64,000 nt of DNA, from NCBI GenBank assembly GCA_020636435.1, contig JACJXX010000001.1, positions 2,249,001 to 2,313,000 of the forward strand, in the 5' to 3' direction. How positions within the stretch are numbered: position 1 is the first letter of the stretch; each line of letters opens with the position of its first letter. The stretch comes from Lewinellaceae bacterium. GTDB taxonomy: Bacteria; Bacteroidota; Bacteroidia; Chitinophagales; Saprospiraceae. Shown here piece after piece: positions 43,340-53,657 of this stretch. Below the pieces are notes generated by a model, which saw nothing but the letters and a program-made list of their open reading frames with translations, had not been told where the DNA came from and did not search any database. A program made the translations under genes and the position numbers.

Positions 43340-45793
43340 TCACTCATACCTCAGTGCTTCGACCGGGTTCCCCCTTGCCGTCTTGACCGACTGCCAGCTC
43401 ACCGACAGCCACGCCAGCGCCAGCGCCAGCGCCGCCGCCAGCAGGAACCAGGCCGGGTTGATGGCCACGTGGAAGGCAAAGCCCTGCAGCCAGCGCTGCA
43501 TCAGCAGGTAGGCGATGGGCGCGGCGATGACGCTGGCCAGCAGCACCATCATCGTGATCGGCTTATTCAACGTAAAGACGAGCTGAGCCACGCTGGCGCC
43601 CAAAACTTTGCGCACTCCAATTTCCTTAGTTCGCCGGACGGTAGTAAGGGTAGCGATGCCGAACAGGCCCAGGCAGGCGATCAGGATAGCCAGGCCGGTG
43701 GCCCAAAACAGGACGGTGCTCAGGTGCTGCTCGGCGCGGTACTGGGCGTCCAGGGCATCGTTGAGGAAGGTGAAATCGAAAGGCTGCCCGGGAGCTACCT
43801 TGTTCCAGGCTTGTTTAATGGTTTCCAGCGTGGCCGGCACATCGCCGCCCGCCAGGCGAAGCGCGAGCTTGGGAATCGGCAGGTCTCCGTAATTGACATC
43901 GCTGACTACCTGGTATAAACTGGTAGGGTTCATGCCCATCATCAACGGGCCGATTTCCGTATGCAGGGAGTGGAAGTGAAAATCCTTCAGGATGCCGATC
44001 AGTTGGAAGCCTTCAAAGGGCGGTGGCAACTGCTGCCCCACCAGGTCCCCCCAGCCGAAGGCGCCGGCCATGGACTCATTGACCACCACGGCCTTTTCCC
44101 GGTCGCTCGGAATGTCTGCGGAGAAGCTACGGCCTGCCGCCAGCCCGATGCCCATGGTTTCCAGATAGTTTTCGCTCACAGCGTTGTAACTGAAGTCGCG
44201 GTATTGTTGGGAGGAAGGGTCCGTGTAGCCGAGCGTAGTCCAGCCGGGAAACCCTAAGGCGTGGGCCGAAGCCGCGACGCCCAGCACTTTCGGCTCGCCA
44301 TCGAGTTCCTGCCGCAGCCGGCTTTCCACTTCCCGCCCGTCGGCGAATATGGCGGCCGTGCCATAATCGGCAGTGGGCGCCGCCTGATACGGCAGAATGA
44401 CCACCTGTTCTTTATCAAATCCCAGGTTCTTTTGTTGCAGGTACTGCAGTTGGAAGGCCATCACCATGGTGCAGATGATGAGACAAAGGGAAAGCACAAA
44501 CTGGAAGCTCACCAGCCCGCGCAGCAGCATCTGCCGGCCCCGCCCCAGCCTCGTAATCCCTCCCTTGATGGCCCGCAGGGGCGAAAAGCCGGAAACGATC
44601 AGGGCGGGGTAAGCGCCGGCCAGCAGGCCGAGGGCCAGCCCTCCGCTTAAAAAGAGGCCCAGGCTGGAAAGGGTGTACGGGATGGATAAACTTTTTCCGG
44701 TGATTAAATTAAAAGCCGGCAGGCACAATTGCGCCATCAACACGCCCACCACCACCGCCAGCAGCGTCACGACCGCCGATTCGCTCCAGAACTGCTGCAT
44801 CAGCTGCCGGCGCAACGCCCCCGCCACCCGGCGGATGCCCACTTCCTTCGCTCTGGAAACGGAACGGCCGATGGCCAGGATAACGAAGTTGACCACCCCC
44901 AGCAACAAAACGAGCAAAGCGATGCCGCTGAGGATCATGGGATACCGGTGGTCGCTCACCGCCGCTATGCCCTGAGGATAGTCGTTGTTAAGGTGAATAT
45001 CGGCCAGAGGCTGCAGGCCCACCACATATTCTCCGGCCTTATAAATCCTTACTACCTGTTTATCGATCACCGGCGCCAGTTTCTCCTGTAAAACCCCGGC
45101 GTCCACGCCTTCTTTGAGCAACACATAGGTCTCCGGGTATACAAACGTCCAGCTGGTGAGCGCCCGGTCAGAGAACAGGGTTTTCATATTTTCATAAGGG
45201 ATGAGCATGTTGTACTGTATGCTCGAATTGGCCGGCGCCTCCCTGATAATACCGGAAACCGTAAACTCCTCCCATTGTCCACTGAGTTGGACGGACAGCG
45301 TTTGCCCCAGAGCGGGGCCCGCCCCAAAGTATTTTCGGGCGGCGGCAGGGGTAAGCACCACCTTGCGCAGCCCTTCCAGGGCATCCTTTGGGTCGCCTTC
45401 CAGCAGCTCAAAATCAAAAACCTCCAGCACAGAAGGCGTGATGACATGCATCTGCTCCTGGCTGACCTCGCTGCCTTTCTTCACCAGGTTGTTTACCTGA
45501 ATGTACTGCACGGTTTTTTCCACTTCCGGGAAGTTGTCCTCCAATACGCCCGCCAGCACCACCGGCGTAACGGTATTGAAAAACACTTCCCCCTGGTAGT
45601 GCTCCTTGACCCACACCCGGCATATCCGGTCCTTTTTGCTGTGAAAGCTATCGAAGGACCATTCCTCCCGGGCGTACAGGCCGAGCAGCAGGGCCACCGC
45701 CACCCCGATGCCCAGGCCCAGGATGTTGATGGTGGAATAGCGCTTTTCTCTCAAGAGGTTTCGGAGGGCGATTTTGAGGTAGTTCTTTAGCAT
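43340..45793 (-). CDS. FtsX/MacB-type ABC permease
   Basis: 817 residues from MLKNYLKIALRN; an in-frame ATG at 45847 lies in the upstream repeat array and is rejected. Helix (~20-43), periplasmic core, KEVGIRRVAGALRRQLM block, second periplasmic domain, TKEIGVRKVLGASVAQL and end NPVEALRYE. Last gene of the ATPase-permease operon running from 53414. The C-terminal Ala/Leu-rich helix is more biased than in paralogues. Confidence 0.92.
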   Translation of the reverse strand: MLKNYLKIALRNLLREKRYSTINILGLGIGVAVALLLGLYAREEWSFDSFHSKKDRICRVWVKEHYQGEVFFNTVTPVVLAGVLEDNFPEVEKTVQYIQVNNLVKKGSEVSQEQMHVITPSVLEVFDFELLEGDPKDALEGLRKVVLTPAAARKYFGAGPALGQTLSVQLSGQWEEFTVSGIIREAPANSSIQYNMLIPYENMKTLFSDRALTSWTFVYPETYVLLKEGVDAGVLQEKLAPVIDKQVVRIYKAGEYVVGLQPLADIHLNNDYPQGIAAVSDHRYPMILSGIALLVLLLGVVNFVILAIGRSVSRAKEVGIRRVAGALRRQLMQQFWSESAVVTLLAVVVGVLMAQLCLPAFNLITGKSLSIPYTLSSLGLFLSGGLALGLLAGAYPALIVSGFSPLRAIKGGITRLGRGRQMLLRGLVSFQFVLSLCLIICTMVMAFQLQYLQQKNLGFDKEQVVILPYQAAPTADYGTAAIFADGREVESRLRQELDGEPKVLGVAASAHALGFPGWTTLGYTDPSSQQYRDFSYNAVSENYLETMGIGLAAGRSFSADIPSDREKAVVVNESMAGAFGWGDLVGQQLPPPFEGFQLIGILKDFHFHSLHTEIGPLMMGMNPTSLYQVVSDVNYGDLPIPKLALRLAGGDVPATLETIKQAWNKVAPGQPFDFTFLNDALDAQYRAEQHLSTVLFWATGLAILIACLGLFGIATLTTVRRTKEIGVRKVLGASVAQLVFTLNKPITMMVLLASVIAAPIAYLLMQRWLQGFAFHVAINPAWFLLAAALALALAWLSVSWQSVKTARGNPVEALRYE

Positions 45794-45806
45794 GGGTGAT
45801 TTTTTA

Positions 45807-45868
45807 TTGTGAAAGCGTGCAAACGAGCCTACGCTTCCTTCACACATTTACACATTTACACATTTCCA
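45807..45868. repeat. Inverted GTGAAAGC/TTTACACA word array
   Basis: A single degenerate left word (GTGAAAGCGTGCAAACG) faces four CACATTTACACATTT words, filling the gap between two permease genes. Confidence 0.65.
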
Positions 45869-48241
45869 TCATTCACTCCCCAGCGCCTCCACCGGGTTGG
45901 CCCGCGCCGCCCGGATGGCGTGGTAACTCACCGCCAGCCAGGCCACCAGCACCATCAGCCCTGCTGTGGCCAGGAACAGATGAATGCCAATGCCGGTTTG
46001 GTAGGCAAAACCATGCAGCCAAAAAGACAACAGGTACCAGGCCACCGGCACCGAAATGACAAAACCGAGGAGGATGAGTTTCAGAAAATCCCCGAAGAGC
46101 AGCGCCACGATGTTGGCCACGCTGGCGCCCACCACCTTGCGGATGCCAATCTCTTTGGTGCGCCGCGCCGCCGTAAAGGCCGACAGCCCGAACAGGCCGA
46201 TGCAGGACAGCAGAATGGCAATGGCAGCGAAGTAAAAGGCCAGCTTGCCGATGGCCGTTTCGCTTTGGTACATGCGGCTGTATTCTTCATCCAGGAAAGC
46301 GTACTCGAATGGATAGTCGGGGGCAATACGCCGATGCAGGGCTTCCAACCCTTGAATGGCCTGTTGGGTTTGGCCGGCCTTTGTACGGACGTATAAGTTA
46401 TCAGAGCTGCCGCTGCGGCTAAGGTAGAGGATCAACGGAGCAATGGGTTCGTGGAGGGAGTTGAGGTGAAAATTCCGGGCCAGGCCGATAATCTGCCCGG
46501 TAACGCCCCAGAATTCCACCTTCTGCCCGAGCGGCTGTTCCATACCCATTGCCCTGGCTGCCGCCTCATTGACGACAAGGGACAGGGTATCTGCCGGCCG
46601 GTCTGCTGAAAAGCTCCTGCCGTCCGCAATCTCGATACCCATGGTTTCAATAAAACCGGGTGTCACTTCCAGCACCCGGAAACCGGTTTGGTTATCCGGC
46701 GCCTTGCCTTCCCACACCGGGTCGCGGGTCTCGGCGTTGACCATAAATGGCGTTTGATTGGAAGCAGCGAACTGCTTGACGCCCGGCATGGCCGAAATTT
46801 CGTCTTTCAGGCTGGGGTATTTATCGTACAGCGGGCCCTCCATAGGCACACGCACCACATTCTCCCGGTCCAGCCCCAGGTTCTTGTTCATAATGAAGTT
46901 CACCTGCCGCTGAACGCCCAGCGCGCAGACGATCAGGCAGGCGGATAACAGGAACTGCAATACGACCAGCCCCTTGCGCAGCGAAGCTCCGCTGAACTGC
47001 CCCGCCTCCTTTCCACGGAAAATACTGACCGCCTTAAACGAAGACAGAAGGAATGCCGGATAGCTGCCGGACAGCAGCCCTGCAAATAGTCCCGTACCCA
47101 CGATCAGCGATAGCGTGCCCGGTTCCAGGTAATCGATCGCCAGCTCTGTGCCGGTGATCTGCCGGAAAGGCTCTTTCAGGATTTCTACCAGAGCTACTCC
47201 CACTCCGGTGGATACCAGGGCAATGGCCAGCGCCTCACCCATAAACTGCCACGCCAGTTGCCGCCGGCTGGCGCCCACCACTTTGCGCACGCCGATCTCT
47301 CGCGAACGGCGGGTGGCCCGGGCTGTAGCCAGGTTCATGAAGTTGATGCAGGCAATAAGCAACAGGAAGGCCGCTGCCCCAATGAACAGGCGGACATAGG
47401 TGATCCGCCCTCCCACCGGCCGGCCGTTCTCCAGTTTGCTGTACAGGTGGCGTTCGGGGAATGACAAGAGGCTGATGGTGGTGCCTTCCTCGGTATTGCT
47501 TTTGTGCTTCCGGAAAAGGCCGATCAGTTTATGCTCCAATGCCGGGCTATCGGCCCCGGCCTGAACCTTCAGGAAAAGGCGGGAAGTGAAGTTGCCCCAT
47601 TCACTGTTCCAGGGGGCCTTGCGGAGATGGTCTTCCATGGAAAGCAGAAAGTCAAACTGCAGGGTGGAATTGTTGGGCGGGCCGGCTACTACCCCACTCA
47701 CCGTATACGACTCCTCCCCGGCAGCCTCCAGGGTTTTCCCAATGGCCTGCCCCTGCCAGCCGGCGCCAAAGTATTTCTCTGCCAGCCTTTCCGAGAGGAC
47801 AATGGCGTTGGGTTGGCCGAACAGCGCCTCTTTACTGCCTTCCAGCAGAGGAAAGTTGAAAACGTTCAGAAAATCCGTCCCTACATAAAGCCCTTCTTCG
47901 TTAAAAGGCGCCTGTTCCCTGAGCAGGGACAATTGCTTCGGGAAGGAAACGGCCAGGGCAGCTTCCGCTTCCGGTATTGCTTCGTTGACCTTCTCCGCAA
48001 AGGGCACCGGAGCCGTTGTCCAGGTACTCACTTGCCCCTCCTCTGCCGGAAAGTTGAAAGCCACTTGATAGATGCGGTCGGCATCGGAATGAAAGCGGTC
48101 GTAGCTCAGCTCGTACCGCACCCAGAAAAAGAGCAACAGGCTGACGGCGATGCCCGTGCCCAGGCCCAATACGTTGATGGAAGTATAACCGAAATCTCTC
48201 TGAAGATTGCGAATAGTGACGACCAGGAAATGTTTTAGCAT
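45869..48241 (-). CDS. FtsX/MacB-type ABC permease
   Basis: 790 residues: helix (~18-40), periplasmic core, REIGVRKVVGASRRQLA, helices, second periplasmic domain, TKEIGIRKVVGASVANI, end NPVEALGSE. Third gene of the operon. It is separated from the preceding permease by an inverted array and by the IS4-family element that landed in that gene's last codons. Confidence 0.92.
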   Translation of the reverse strand: MLKHFLVVTIRNLQRDFGYTSINVLGLGTGIAVSLLLFFWVRYELSYDRFHSDADRIYQVAFNFPAEEGQVSTWTTAPVPFAEKVNEAIPEAEAALAVSFPKQLSLLREQAPFNEEGLYVGTDFLNVFNFPLLEGSKEALFGQPNAIVLSERLAEKYFGAGWQGQAIGKTLEAAGEESYTVSGVVAGPPNNSTLQFDFLLSMEDHLRKAPWNSEWGNFTSRLFLKVQAGADSPALEHKLIGLFRKHKSNTEEGTTISLLSFPERHLYSKLENGRPVGGRITYVRLFIGAAAFLLLIACINFMNLATARATRRSREIGVRKVVGASRRQLAWQFMGEALAIALVSTGVGVALVEILKEPFRQITGTELAIDYLEPGTLSLIVGTGLFAGLLSGSYPAFLLSSFKAVSIFRGKEAGQFSGASLRKGLVVLQFLLSACLIVCALGVQRQVNFIMNKNLGLDRENVVRVPMEGPLYDKYPSLKDEISAMPGVKQFAASNQTPFMVNAETRDPVWEGKAPDNQTGFRVLEVTPGFIETMGIEIADGRSFSADRPADTLSLVVNEAAARAMGMEQPLGQKVEFWGVTGQIIGLARNFHLNSLHEPIAPLILYLSRSGSSDNLYVRTKAGQTQQAIQGLEALHRRIAPDYPFEYAFLDEEYSRMYQSETAIGKLAFYFAAIAILLSCIGLFGLSAFTAARRTKEIGIRKVVGASVANIVALLFGDFLKLILLGFVISVPVAWYLLSFWLHGFAYQTGIGIHLFLATAGLMVLVAWLAVSYHAIRAARANPVEALGSE

Positions 48242-48265
48242 TGGTTTGTTTTTTTTCTAAAAGTA

Positions 48266-48367
48266 TAAGTGTGTAAATGGGTAAATGAAGCAGTACTCCC
48301 AAACATCTTTCGCCTGCCAAAGCATTCAGAACCCAGGGCAGGCTTTTACACTTTTACACCTTTACAC
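48266..48367. repeat. Inverted GTGTAAA word array
   Basis: GTGTGTAAATGGGTAAATG on the left faces TTTTACACTTTTACACCTTTACAC on the right, ending 7 bp from the original permease stop (48375-48377). Confidence 0.7.
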
Positions 48368-48374
48368 AATGATT

Positions 48375-48393
48375 TCACTCATACCGCAACGCC
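48375..48393 (-). other. Orphaned native 3' end of the IS-interrupted permease
   Basis: Encodes ...ALRYE and TGA, the normal end of the permease at 50044-52419. It is now separated from the gene by the IS and includes one copy of the 11-bp target duplication. Confidence 0.85.
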
Positions 48394-50063
48394 CATGCGC
48401 ATCAGGTTAGAAAATTAACAAATGCGTTTTTTTGACATAGTTGCCTGAAGGCGGCATACCCTGACAGGGAGCGCTACTGCAGGCAGGCAAATCGACTGCC
48501 CGGCTTTGCATCAGGGGCAGAGGCCCCTTCGCTGCGGCTGCTAAGCATCTGACAACCCTATGGCGTGGCTCGGTAGGAACCGGGCAGGCTAGCCCTGCTG
48601 CTGAAATGTGGCTGCTCTGAAACAATGTAGGGCTAAAGCGTAGGAATAAAAAAAGAGTGTCCCATCTTTATAGTCGCAAAACAAAATGAGATGAAACACT
48701 CTACTTTAAAAAAAGCCATTCAAAGTACGGGGATTAGCCGCCGATTCGGAAATATTTTCGCGCCGGATTTCCTTTACAGCTTAGGTTTTTTTACCGGGTT
48801 CACCAAGAAGCCTGGAAAACTGAGCACGGAAGCCTTTGTGGATAGTTGCCTGCGAATGGTTATGGAAGAAGGCTGGAGCGCAAGCCTTGCCAGCCATTGT
48901 GCAAGCTTGAAAGCCAACTATGGCATTGAACTACACCCCCAAAGCCTGGACGAGCGCTTCAATGAAAGCAGCGAAGCGTTAATGCGCTGCCTATTTGAAC
49001 AGGCGATGGGCCTGCAATTGCGGGAAAGCAACCCGATGAAGCTCTTAGAAGTATTCGAAGAAGTGTACGTAGAGGATAGCACTAACCTGGAACTGCCGGC
49101 TGTTTTGAAAACGCTATACAAAGGCAGTGGCGGAGGTGCTTCCCAAGCAGGCTTGAAAATAGATGCCCTATATGGGCTGCGTTGGGGCACTTTGGAAGTA
49201 CGCTTCCATAACAGTTGTGGTTCAGACCATTGGCAAGGAGTACCCAAGATGCCCAAAAAATCCTTGCTCTTGCGAGACTTAGGCTACTTTAAGATAGATG
49301 ATTTTCAAGCTGTTGCCCAGTCCGGCTCATTCTTTTTATCGCGTTTGATGCATCATGTGAATGTTTATCTGGACGCCAAGGGAGAACAGGAATTAGATTT
49401 GTTAAGCCACTTGGCCAGCATGTCCGAAAATGAAATCCAGAGCCTGAAGGTTTATCTTGGCCAAAAGCAACTATTTGAAGTTCGCTTAATATTACAAAAA
49501 GTGCCTCAGGCAGTAGCCGAGCATAAAAGGCATAAACTCAAAACGGATAAGCAAAACAAGCGTAAAAACCTTTCTGAGCGCCGCCTGGAATTGTGTTGTG
49601 CCAATTGCTACATTACTAATATCCCTGAAGAACTGGTTGCTGATAGCCAAATTATGGCGCTATACTCTCTTCGGTGGATTATTGAGATTCTGTTCAAAGC
49701 CTGGAAATCCATTGGTGGCCTGAAAGAAAAGATGAACCGCATGAAACCTCACCGCTTCATGTGTATGCTTTATGCTCACATGATAGCCGCACTGATGGAC
49801 TCCAAACTGGTTCACTTCTTCAAAATTGAACTCTGGAACCTGTTTGGCTTCAAGATCAGCGAACTGAAGGCTTTCAAAGTACTCAAATCCTTTAAGAGCC
49901 AATGGTGGCAGGCTTTAAGAAAAGCAGATGTGCAGCAAATACAGCTAATCCTGAATGATATCGCCCAAACCCTCCTGAGGTTAGCAGGCAAAAGAAAATA
50001 TAGCCACAGGGAACATTACTGCGACTTCTACATATGTGTTAAATCACAAACCTGATGCGCATG
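48394..50063 (+). mobile_element. IS4-family insertion sequence
   Basis: 1,670 bp. Ends begin CATGCGCATCAGGTT on both sides (inverted). Direct 11-bp target duplication ACCGCAACGCC at 48383-48393 and 50064-50074. It holds one transposase gene and a ~297-bp untranslated left part with a hairpin near 48441-48490. It is a recent, probably intact insertion. Confidence 0.93.
48691..50055 (+). CDS. IS4-family DDE transposase
   Basis: 454 residues. Candidate catalytic residues: Asp in VEDSTNLELP (~130), Asp in LLRDLGYF (~191) and Glu in the YSLRWIIEILFKAWKS signature (~335; Y-x2-R-x3-E-x6-K of the IS4 family). Full length with no frameshift, so likely functional. Its end lies within 8 bp of the right IS terminus, and the reverse complement of that end writes the last residues of the permease. 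Confidence 0.93.
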   Translation: MKHSTLKKAIQSTGISRRFGNIFAPDFLYSLGFFTGFTKKPGKLSTEAFVDSCLRMVMEEGWSASLASHCASLKANYGIELHPQSLDERFNESSEALMRCLFEQAMGLQLRESNPMKLLEVFEEVYVEDSTNLELPAVLKTLYKGSGGGASQAGLKIDALYGLRWGTLEVRFHNSCGSDHWQGVPKMPKKSLLLRDLGYFKIDDFQAVAQSGSFFLSRLMHHVNVYLDAKGEQELDLLSHLASMSENEIQSLKVYLGQKQLFEVRLILQKVPQAVAEHKRHKLKTDKQNKRKNLSERRLELCCANCYITNIPEELVADSQIMALYSLRWIIEILFKAWKSIGGLKEKMNRMKPHRFMCMLYAHMIAALMDSKLVHFFKIELWNLFGFKISELKAFKVLKSFKSQWWQALRKADVQQIQLILNDIAQTLLRLAGKRKYSHREHYCDFYICVKSQT

Positions 50064-52419
50064 ACCGCAACGCCTCCACTGGGTTTCTTCGCGCCACCCC
50101 AAGCGCCCGCAGGGCCACCGTCAGGAAGGCTGCCAGCAGGGCCAGGGCGCCGGCCAGGGGGAATACCCACCAGTCGATGCCGTTGCTGTAGGCAAAGCCG
50201 TGCAGCCAGCGTTGCATGAAGTACCAGGCCAGCGGAAAACCGGCTGCCAGTGCGATGCCCACCAGTTGGAGGAGGCCTTTGGAAAACAGGGCGATGATGC
50301 TGCCTGCGCTGGCGCCCATCACTTTGCGGATGCCCACTTCTTTGGTGCGTTGCTGTATGGCCAGGGCAACCAGCCCCAACATCCCCAGCAACGCAATGAG
50401 GATGGACAGGATGGAAAAGTACAGGAAAGCCTCCTGGAAGCGGCGTTCACTTTCGTATTGCTGTCCGATGGCCTCATCCAGAAAACCATAATCAAAGGGC
50501 GCCTGGGGCATTATGGTTTCCCACCGGCCCCGGACGGCATCCATCGTGCTTTCCCAGTCGGAGGTGCGGACTTTCAGGGCCAGCCGGTGGTAGCGCCCGT
50601 TCCAGGGCTGCCGGGTGATAATAAGCGGGCCAATGGGATGGTGCAGGGAGGCAAAGTGGAAATCTTTGACCACGCCGATGACCGGATGTTCTCCATTGCG
50701 GGTTATGGTTTTGCCAACAGGGTTGCTCCAGTGGAGCTGCCGCGCCAGGGCCTCATTGACCAGGAAGGCCGGCGCGTCGGCCGGGCGGGCGGGGTCGAAG
50801 GAACGGCCGGCGCTCAGTTCCAGCCCGAATACATCGACAAAGTGCTCATCCACATCGATGACGTGAAAAAGCATCGACTCTTTATGCCCTTCCGGGATGT
50901 AGCCATTGCGGGTCAGGCCTTGCCCCGGCGCCTCGGAAAGCGCCGTTGCGCCTTCCACCCCCTGCAGGGCCAGCAGTTCCTGCTTCAGGGCCGCTTGTTT
51001 CGATTGTACCGCCTTCCCTACCAGGGGCAGCACGACAATGCCTTGCTGCTCGAAACCCAGCCCTTTGTGACGGGTGTACTGCAATTGCTGATAGATCACC
51101 AGCGTGCAGGCGATCAACCCGGCCGATATGGCGAACTGCACCACCAGCAGGGCGTTGCGCAGCCCTTGTTTCTTCTTGCCGGTTGCTCCTCCCTTTATTG
51201 CCGTCACCGGCTTCAGGCGAGAAATGTACAGGGCGGGATATCCCCCTGCCAGCGCTCCCGCCAGGATCAGGACGCCCAGCAGGGCCAGGGCCGTATAGGC
51301 ATTGAAAATGGCGAAGGGGGAAAAGGCCTTGCCGATCAGTTTGCCGTAAACCGGAGCCAGGGCTTCCGTGAGTAAAAAGCCCAGCCCCATGGCGATCAGC
51401 ACCAACAGGAAAGCTTCGCCCATAAACTGGCGGATCAGCGCTCCCCGACTGGCGCCCAGTACTTTGCGGACACCCACCTCTTTCGCCCGCCAGGACGCTC
51501 GGGCAGTGGCCAGGTTTACAAAATTGACCCCGGCGATGAGCAGAATCAACAGGCCGATGGCCCCAAAGGCCAGCAGGCGAGTGCGCAGGGCCGGTGAATC
51601 GGGGTTAAACCAAAGGTGAATGTCCCGGAGCGGCTGCAGCCGTGCCTCCAGTTGTACGCCGTAGGGCTTAAGGCCTTCATTGATGTGCCGCCACATAAAA
51701 GGCGGCAGTTTTTCTTCCAGTTGGGCCGGGCTTGAATTTTGCGCCAGCAAAAGATAAGTGGTGTATTGGTTGCCTCCATTCCAGCCCATGAAGCGCTCCG
51801 GATCCTGGTACAAGGTGGAAAAGGACAAAAGCGCCTCGAATTGCAAATGCGAATGGGCCGGCGGGGCCGCCACCAGGCCGGTAACTTCGTATTGTTGCTG
51901 GTTATCCAAAACTACGGACTTTCCCATGGGGTCTTCCTCACCGAAAAGGCGTCGGGCCAGCGGCATGGCCAGTACCATGGTATTGGGCCGGGCCAGGGCA
52001 GTACGGGCATCCCCCGCCAGCCACGGAAAGTCGAATAAGGTGAAAAAAGAAGTATCGGCATAGTGGATGCCATCCACCTGCATGGCCTCTTCCTGATGGG
52101 AAAGATAGGCGGGTTGTTCGGTAGAAATACGGGTATAGGCCTGTACCTCAGGGAATTCCACTTGAAGGTCAGGCCCGATAGGCGGCGTGAAAACATGGCT
52201 CTCCTCTCCTTGCGCATCCGCCCGATGGGTACGAATGCTCACCCGATATAACTGCTCTCCCTGCGTATGCCAGTCATCATAACTATATTCAAACTGCAGG
52301 TACAACAAGATCATCATTACCAGGACCAGCCCTACGGACAACCCCAGCACATTGATCCAGCTGTACAACTTGTCCTTTAAAAGGTTCCGGATGGCGATGG
52401 TGAGATAATGCCTGAACAT
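50044..52419 (-). CDS. FtsX/MacB-type ABC permease with IS-altered C-terminus
   Basis: 791 residues from MFRHYLTIAIRN; an ATG at 52458 is further upstream and not supported by paralogues. Standard layout with KEVGVRKVLGASRGALI and TKEVGIRKVMGASAGSI. The natural end NPVEALRYE has become NPVEALRSCASGL because an IS4-family element inserted after codon ALR. The protein is probably still functional, but downstream genes may be affected by the 1.67-kb insertion. Second gene of the operon, after the ATPase. Confidence 0.92.
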   Translation of the reverse strand: MFRHYLTIAIRNLLKDKLYSWINVLGLSVGLVLVMMILLYLQFEYSYDDWHTQGEQLYRVSIRTHRADAQGEESHVFTPPIGPDLQVEFPEVQAYTRISTEQPAYLSHQEEAMQVDGIHYADTSFFTLFDFPWLAGDARTALARPNTMVLAMPLARRLFGEEDPMGKSVVLDNQQQYEVTGLVAAPPAHSHLQFEALLSFSTLYQDPERFMGWNGGNQYTTYLLLAQNSSPAQLEEKLPPFMWRHINEGLKPYGVQLEARLQPLRDIHLWFNPDSPALRTRLLAFGAIGLLILLIAGVNFVNLATARASWRAKEVGVRKVLGASRGALIRQFMGEAFLLVLIAMGLGFLLTEALAPVYGKLIGKAFSPFAIFNAYTALALLGVLILAGALAGGYPALYISRLKPVTAIKGGATGKKKQGLRNALLVVQFAISAGLIACTLVIYQQLQYTRHKGLGFEQQGIVVLPLVGKAVQSKQAALKQELLALQGVEGATALSEAPGQGLTRNGYIPEGHKESMLFHVIDVDEHFVDVFGLELSAGRSFDPARPADAPAFLVNEALARQLHWSNPVGKTITRNGEHPVIGVVKDFHFASLHHPIGPLIITRQPWNGRYHRLALKVRTSDWESTMDAVRGRWETIMPQAPFDYGFLDEAIGQQYESERRFQEAFLYFSILSILIALLGMLGLVALAIQQRTKEVGIRKVMGASAGSIIALFSKGLLQLVGIALAAGFPLAWYFMQRWLHGFAYSNGIDWWVFPLAGALALLAAFLTVALRALGVARRNPVEALRSCASGL

Positions 52420-52627
52420 AATTATTCTTATTGTTCTTCTGTACGTGCAGCAGCTCAAACAAAAAAAGACATCTCATCGCCAGAACGCCCATTCTACGGG
52501 ACATTCTGGCGAACGAGGTGTGCAAATATTCAGAACAGATTAGTATGTCGGGTATAGTGGTGATCGCTTACAAGAGATTGGCCAAGTGGGAAGCCGGGCC
52601 TCATGCTACTGGACATTTGTCGGATCG

Positions 52628-52659
52628 TGTAAAAGTGTAAGGGTGTAAATGTGTAAAAG
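52628..52659. repeat. GTGTAAA tandem words, single arm
   Basis: Four GTGTAAA-like words between the ATPase and the first permease; no clear opposing arm. Confidence 0.6.
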
Positions 52660-52688
52660 AACGGGATTCCCCACTTCCGATTTCGCCC

Positions 52689-53414
52689 TTACTTCCCATT
52701 CGGCATGCCCTTCGGTACGTCGGCCTGGCCCGATGGCTCCCGGATTTGCTCGTCATTGCGGACGTTGCCGTCCACCAGTTCGATGATTCGGGTGCCGAAG
52801 GAGGCGTTGCGCTCCGAGTGGGTCACTTGTATGATGGTCACGCCTTCGTCGTTCAGTTCTTTGAAAAGCTCCATGATCTGGTCGCCCTGCTTGGTGTGGA
52901 GGTTGCCGGTGGGTTCGTCGGCCAACAGGAGGCGCGGACGGCTGATCACGGCGCGGGCGACGCCCACCAACTGCTGTTGTCCGCCGGAGAGCTGCTCGGG
53001 AAAGAGTCCCTTCTTGGCGACGATGTTGAAGCGGTCCAGAATCTCAGCCACCATGCTCTTGCGCTCCTTGCCCTTCACATTGCGGTACAGCAGAGGCGTC
53101 TCGATGTTCTCGTAGACAGTCAGGTCGTCGATGAGATGGTAGGCCTGGAACACAAAACCCATGTAGGCCTTGTGCAGGTCGCTGCGTTTGCGTTCGTTGA
53201 ATTTATGAACGGCTTCGTCATAGAAATAGTACTCTCCCCCGGAAGGCTCTTCCAGCATGCCAATGATGTTGAGCAGGGTGGATTTGCCGGCGCCGCTGGG
53301 CCCCATGATGGTGACGAACTCGCCCTCTTTGATGTCCAGGTTGACCTGGTTGAGGACCCAGGCCTTGCGCAGGCCGTTGCGGTAGTACCGTTCAATGTCT
53401 CGGAGTCGGATCAT
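52689..53414 (-). CDS. LolD/MacB-type ABC ATPase
   Basis: 241-residue ATP-binding subunit that energises FtsX/MacB permeases. Walker A GPSGAGKST (38-46), Q-loop Gln90, signature LSGGQQQ (142-148), Walker B RLLLADEP (161-168) and the switch His in IIQVTHSE. It is first in the operon and the only ATPase in the window, against eleven permease genes or fragments. It may serve several of them. The promoter region contains a -24/-12 site and two dyads. Confidence 0.96.
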   Translation of the reverse strand: MIRLRDIERYYRNGLRKAWVLNQVNLDIKEGEFVTIMGPSGAGKSTLLNIIGMLEEPSGGEYYFYDEAVHKFNERKRSDLHKAYMGFVFQAYHLIDDLTVYENIETPLLYRNVKGKERKSMVAEILDRFNIVAKKGLFPEQLSGGQQQLVGVARAVISRPRLLLADEPTGNLHTKQGDQIMELFKELNDEGVTIIQVTHSERNASFGTRIIELVDGNVRNDEQIREPSGQADVPKGMPNGK

Positions 53415-53578
53415 ATTTTTGTTTGTTTTTTGCTGCCAGAGCCGCCTGTTCGCCTGGTGGTGGCTGTGGGAGCAGGCGCCTATGGCAGCGGCTTATGGGA
53501 GCCTGGCTCTCTGGAAGCTATAGGCTGGTTCACAATTGCTGGGATGAATGATTTCCAGCTTCTTTTCACTTTGGAGAG

Positions 53579-53595
53579 ATCAAGGCTCGTGCCAA
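53579..53595 (-). promoter_or_regulatory. -24/-12 (sigma-54-type) promoter for ATPase-permease operon
   Basis: TTGGCACGAGCCTTGAT on the minus strand, close to the consensus TTGGCACG-N4-TTGC, 181 bp before the ATPase ATG. Confidence 0.7.
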
Positions 53596-53657
53596 ATTTG
53601 CAACTTTCTTAAAAACAGGCACTTAGTTAAAAAACCGGCACCGAAAAAGGGCCGGGT

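Noticed and set aside
48407..48625. Minus-strand frame of 72 residues in the IS left part
   Set aside because: Lies over a hairpin-rich non-coding IS region and has low-quality composition.
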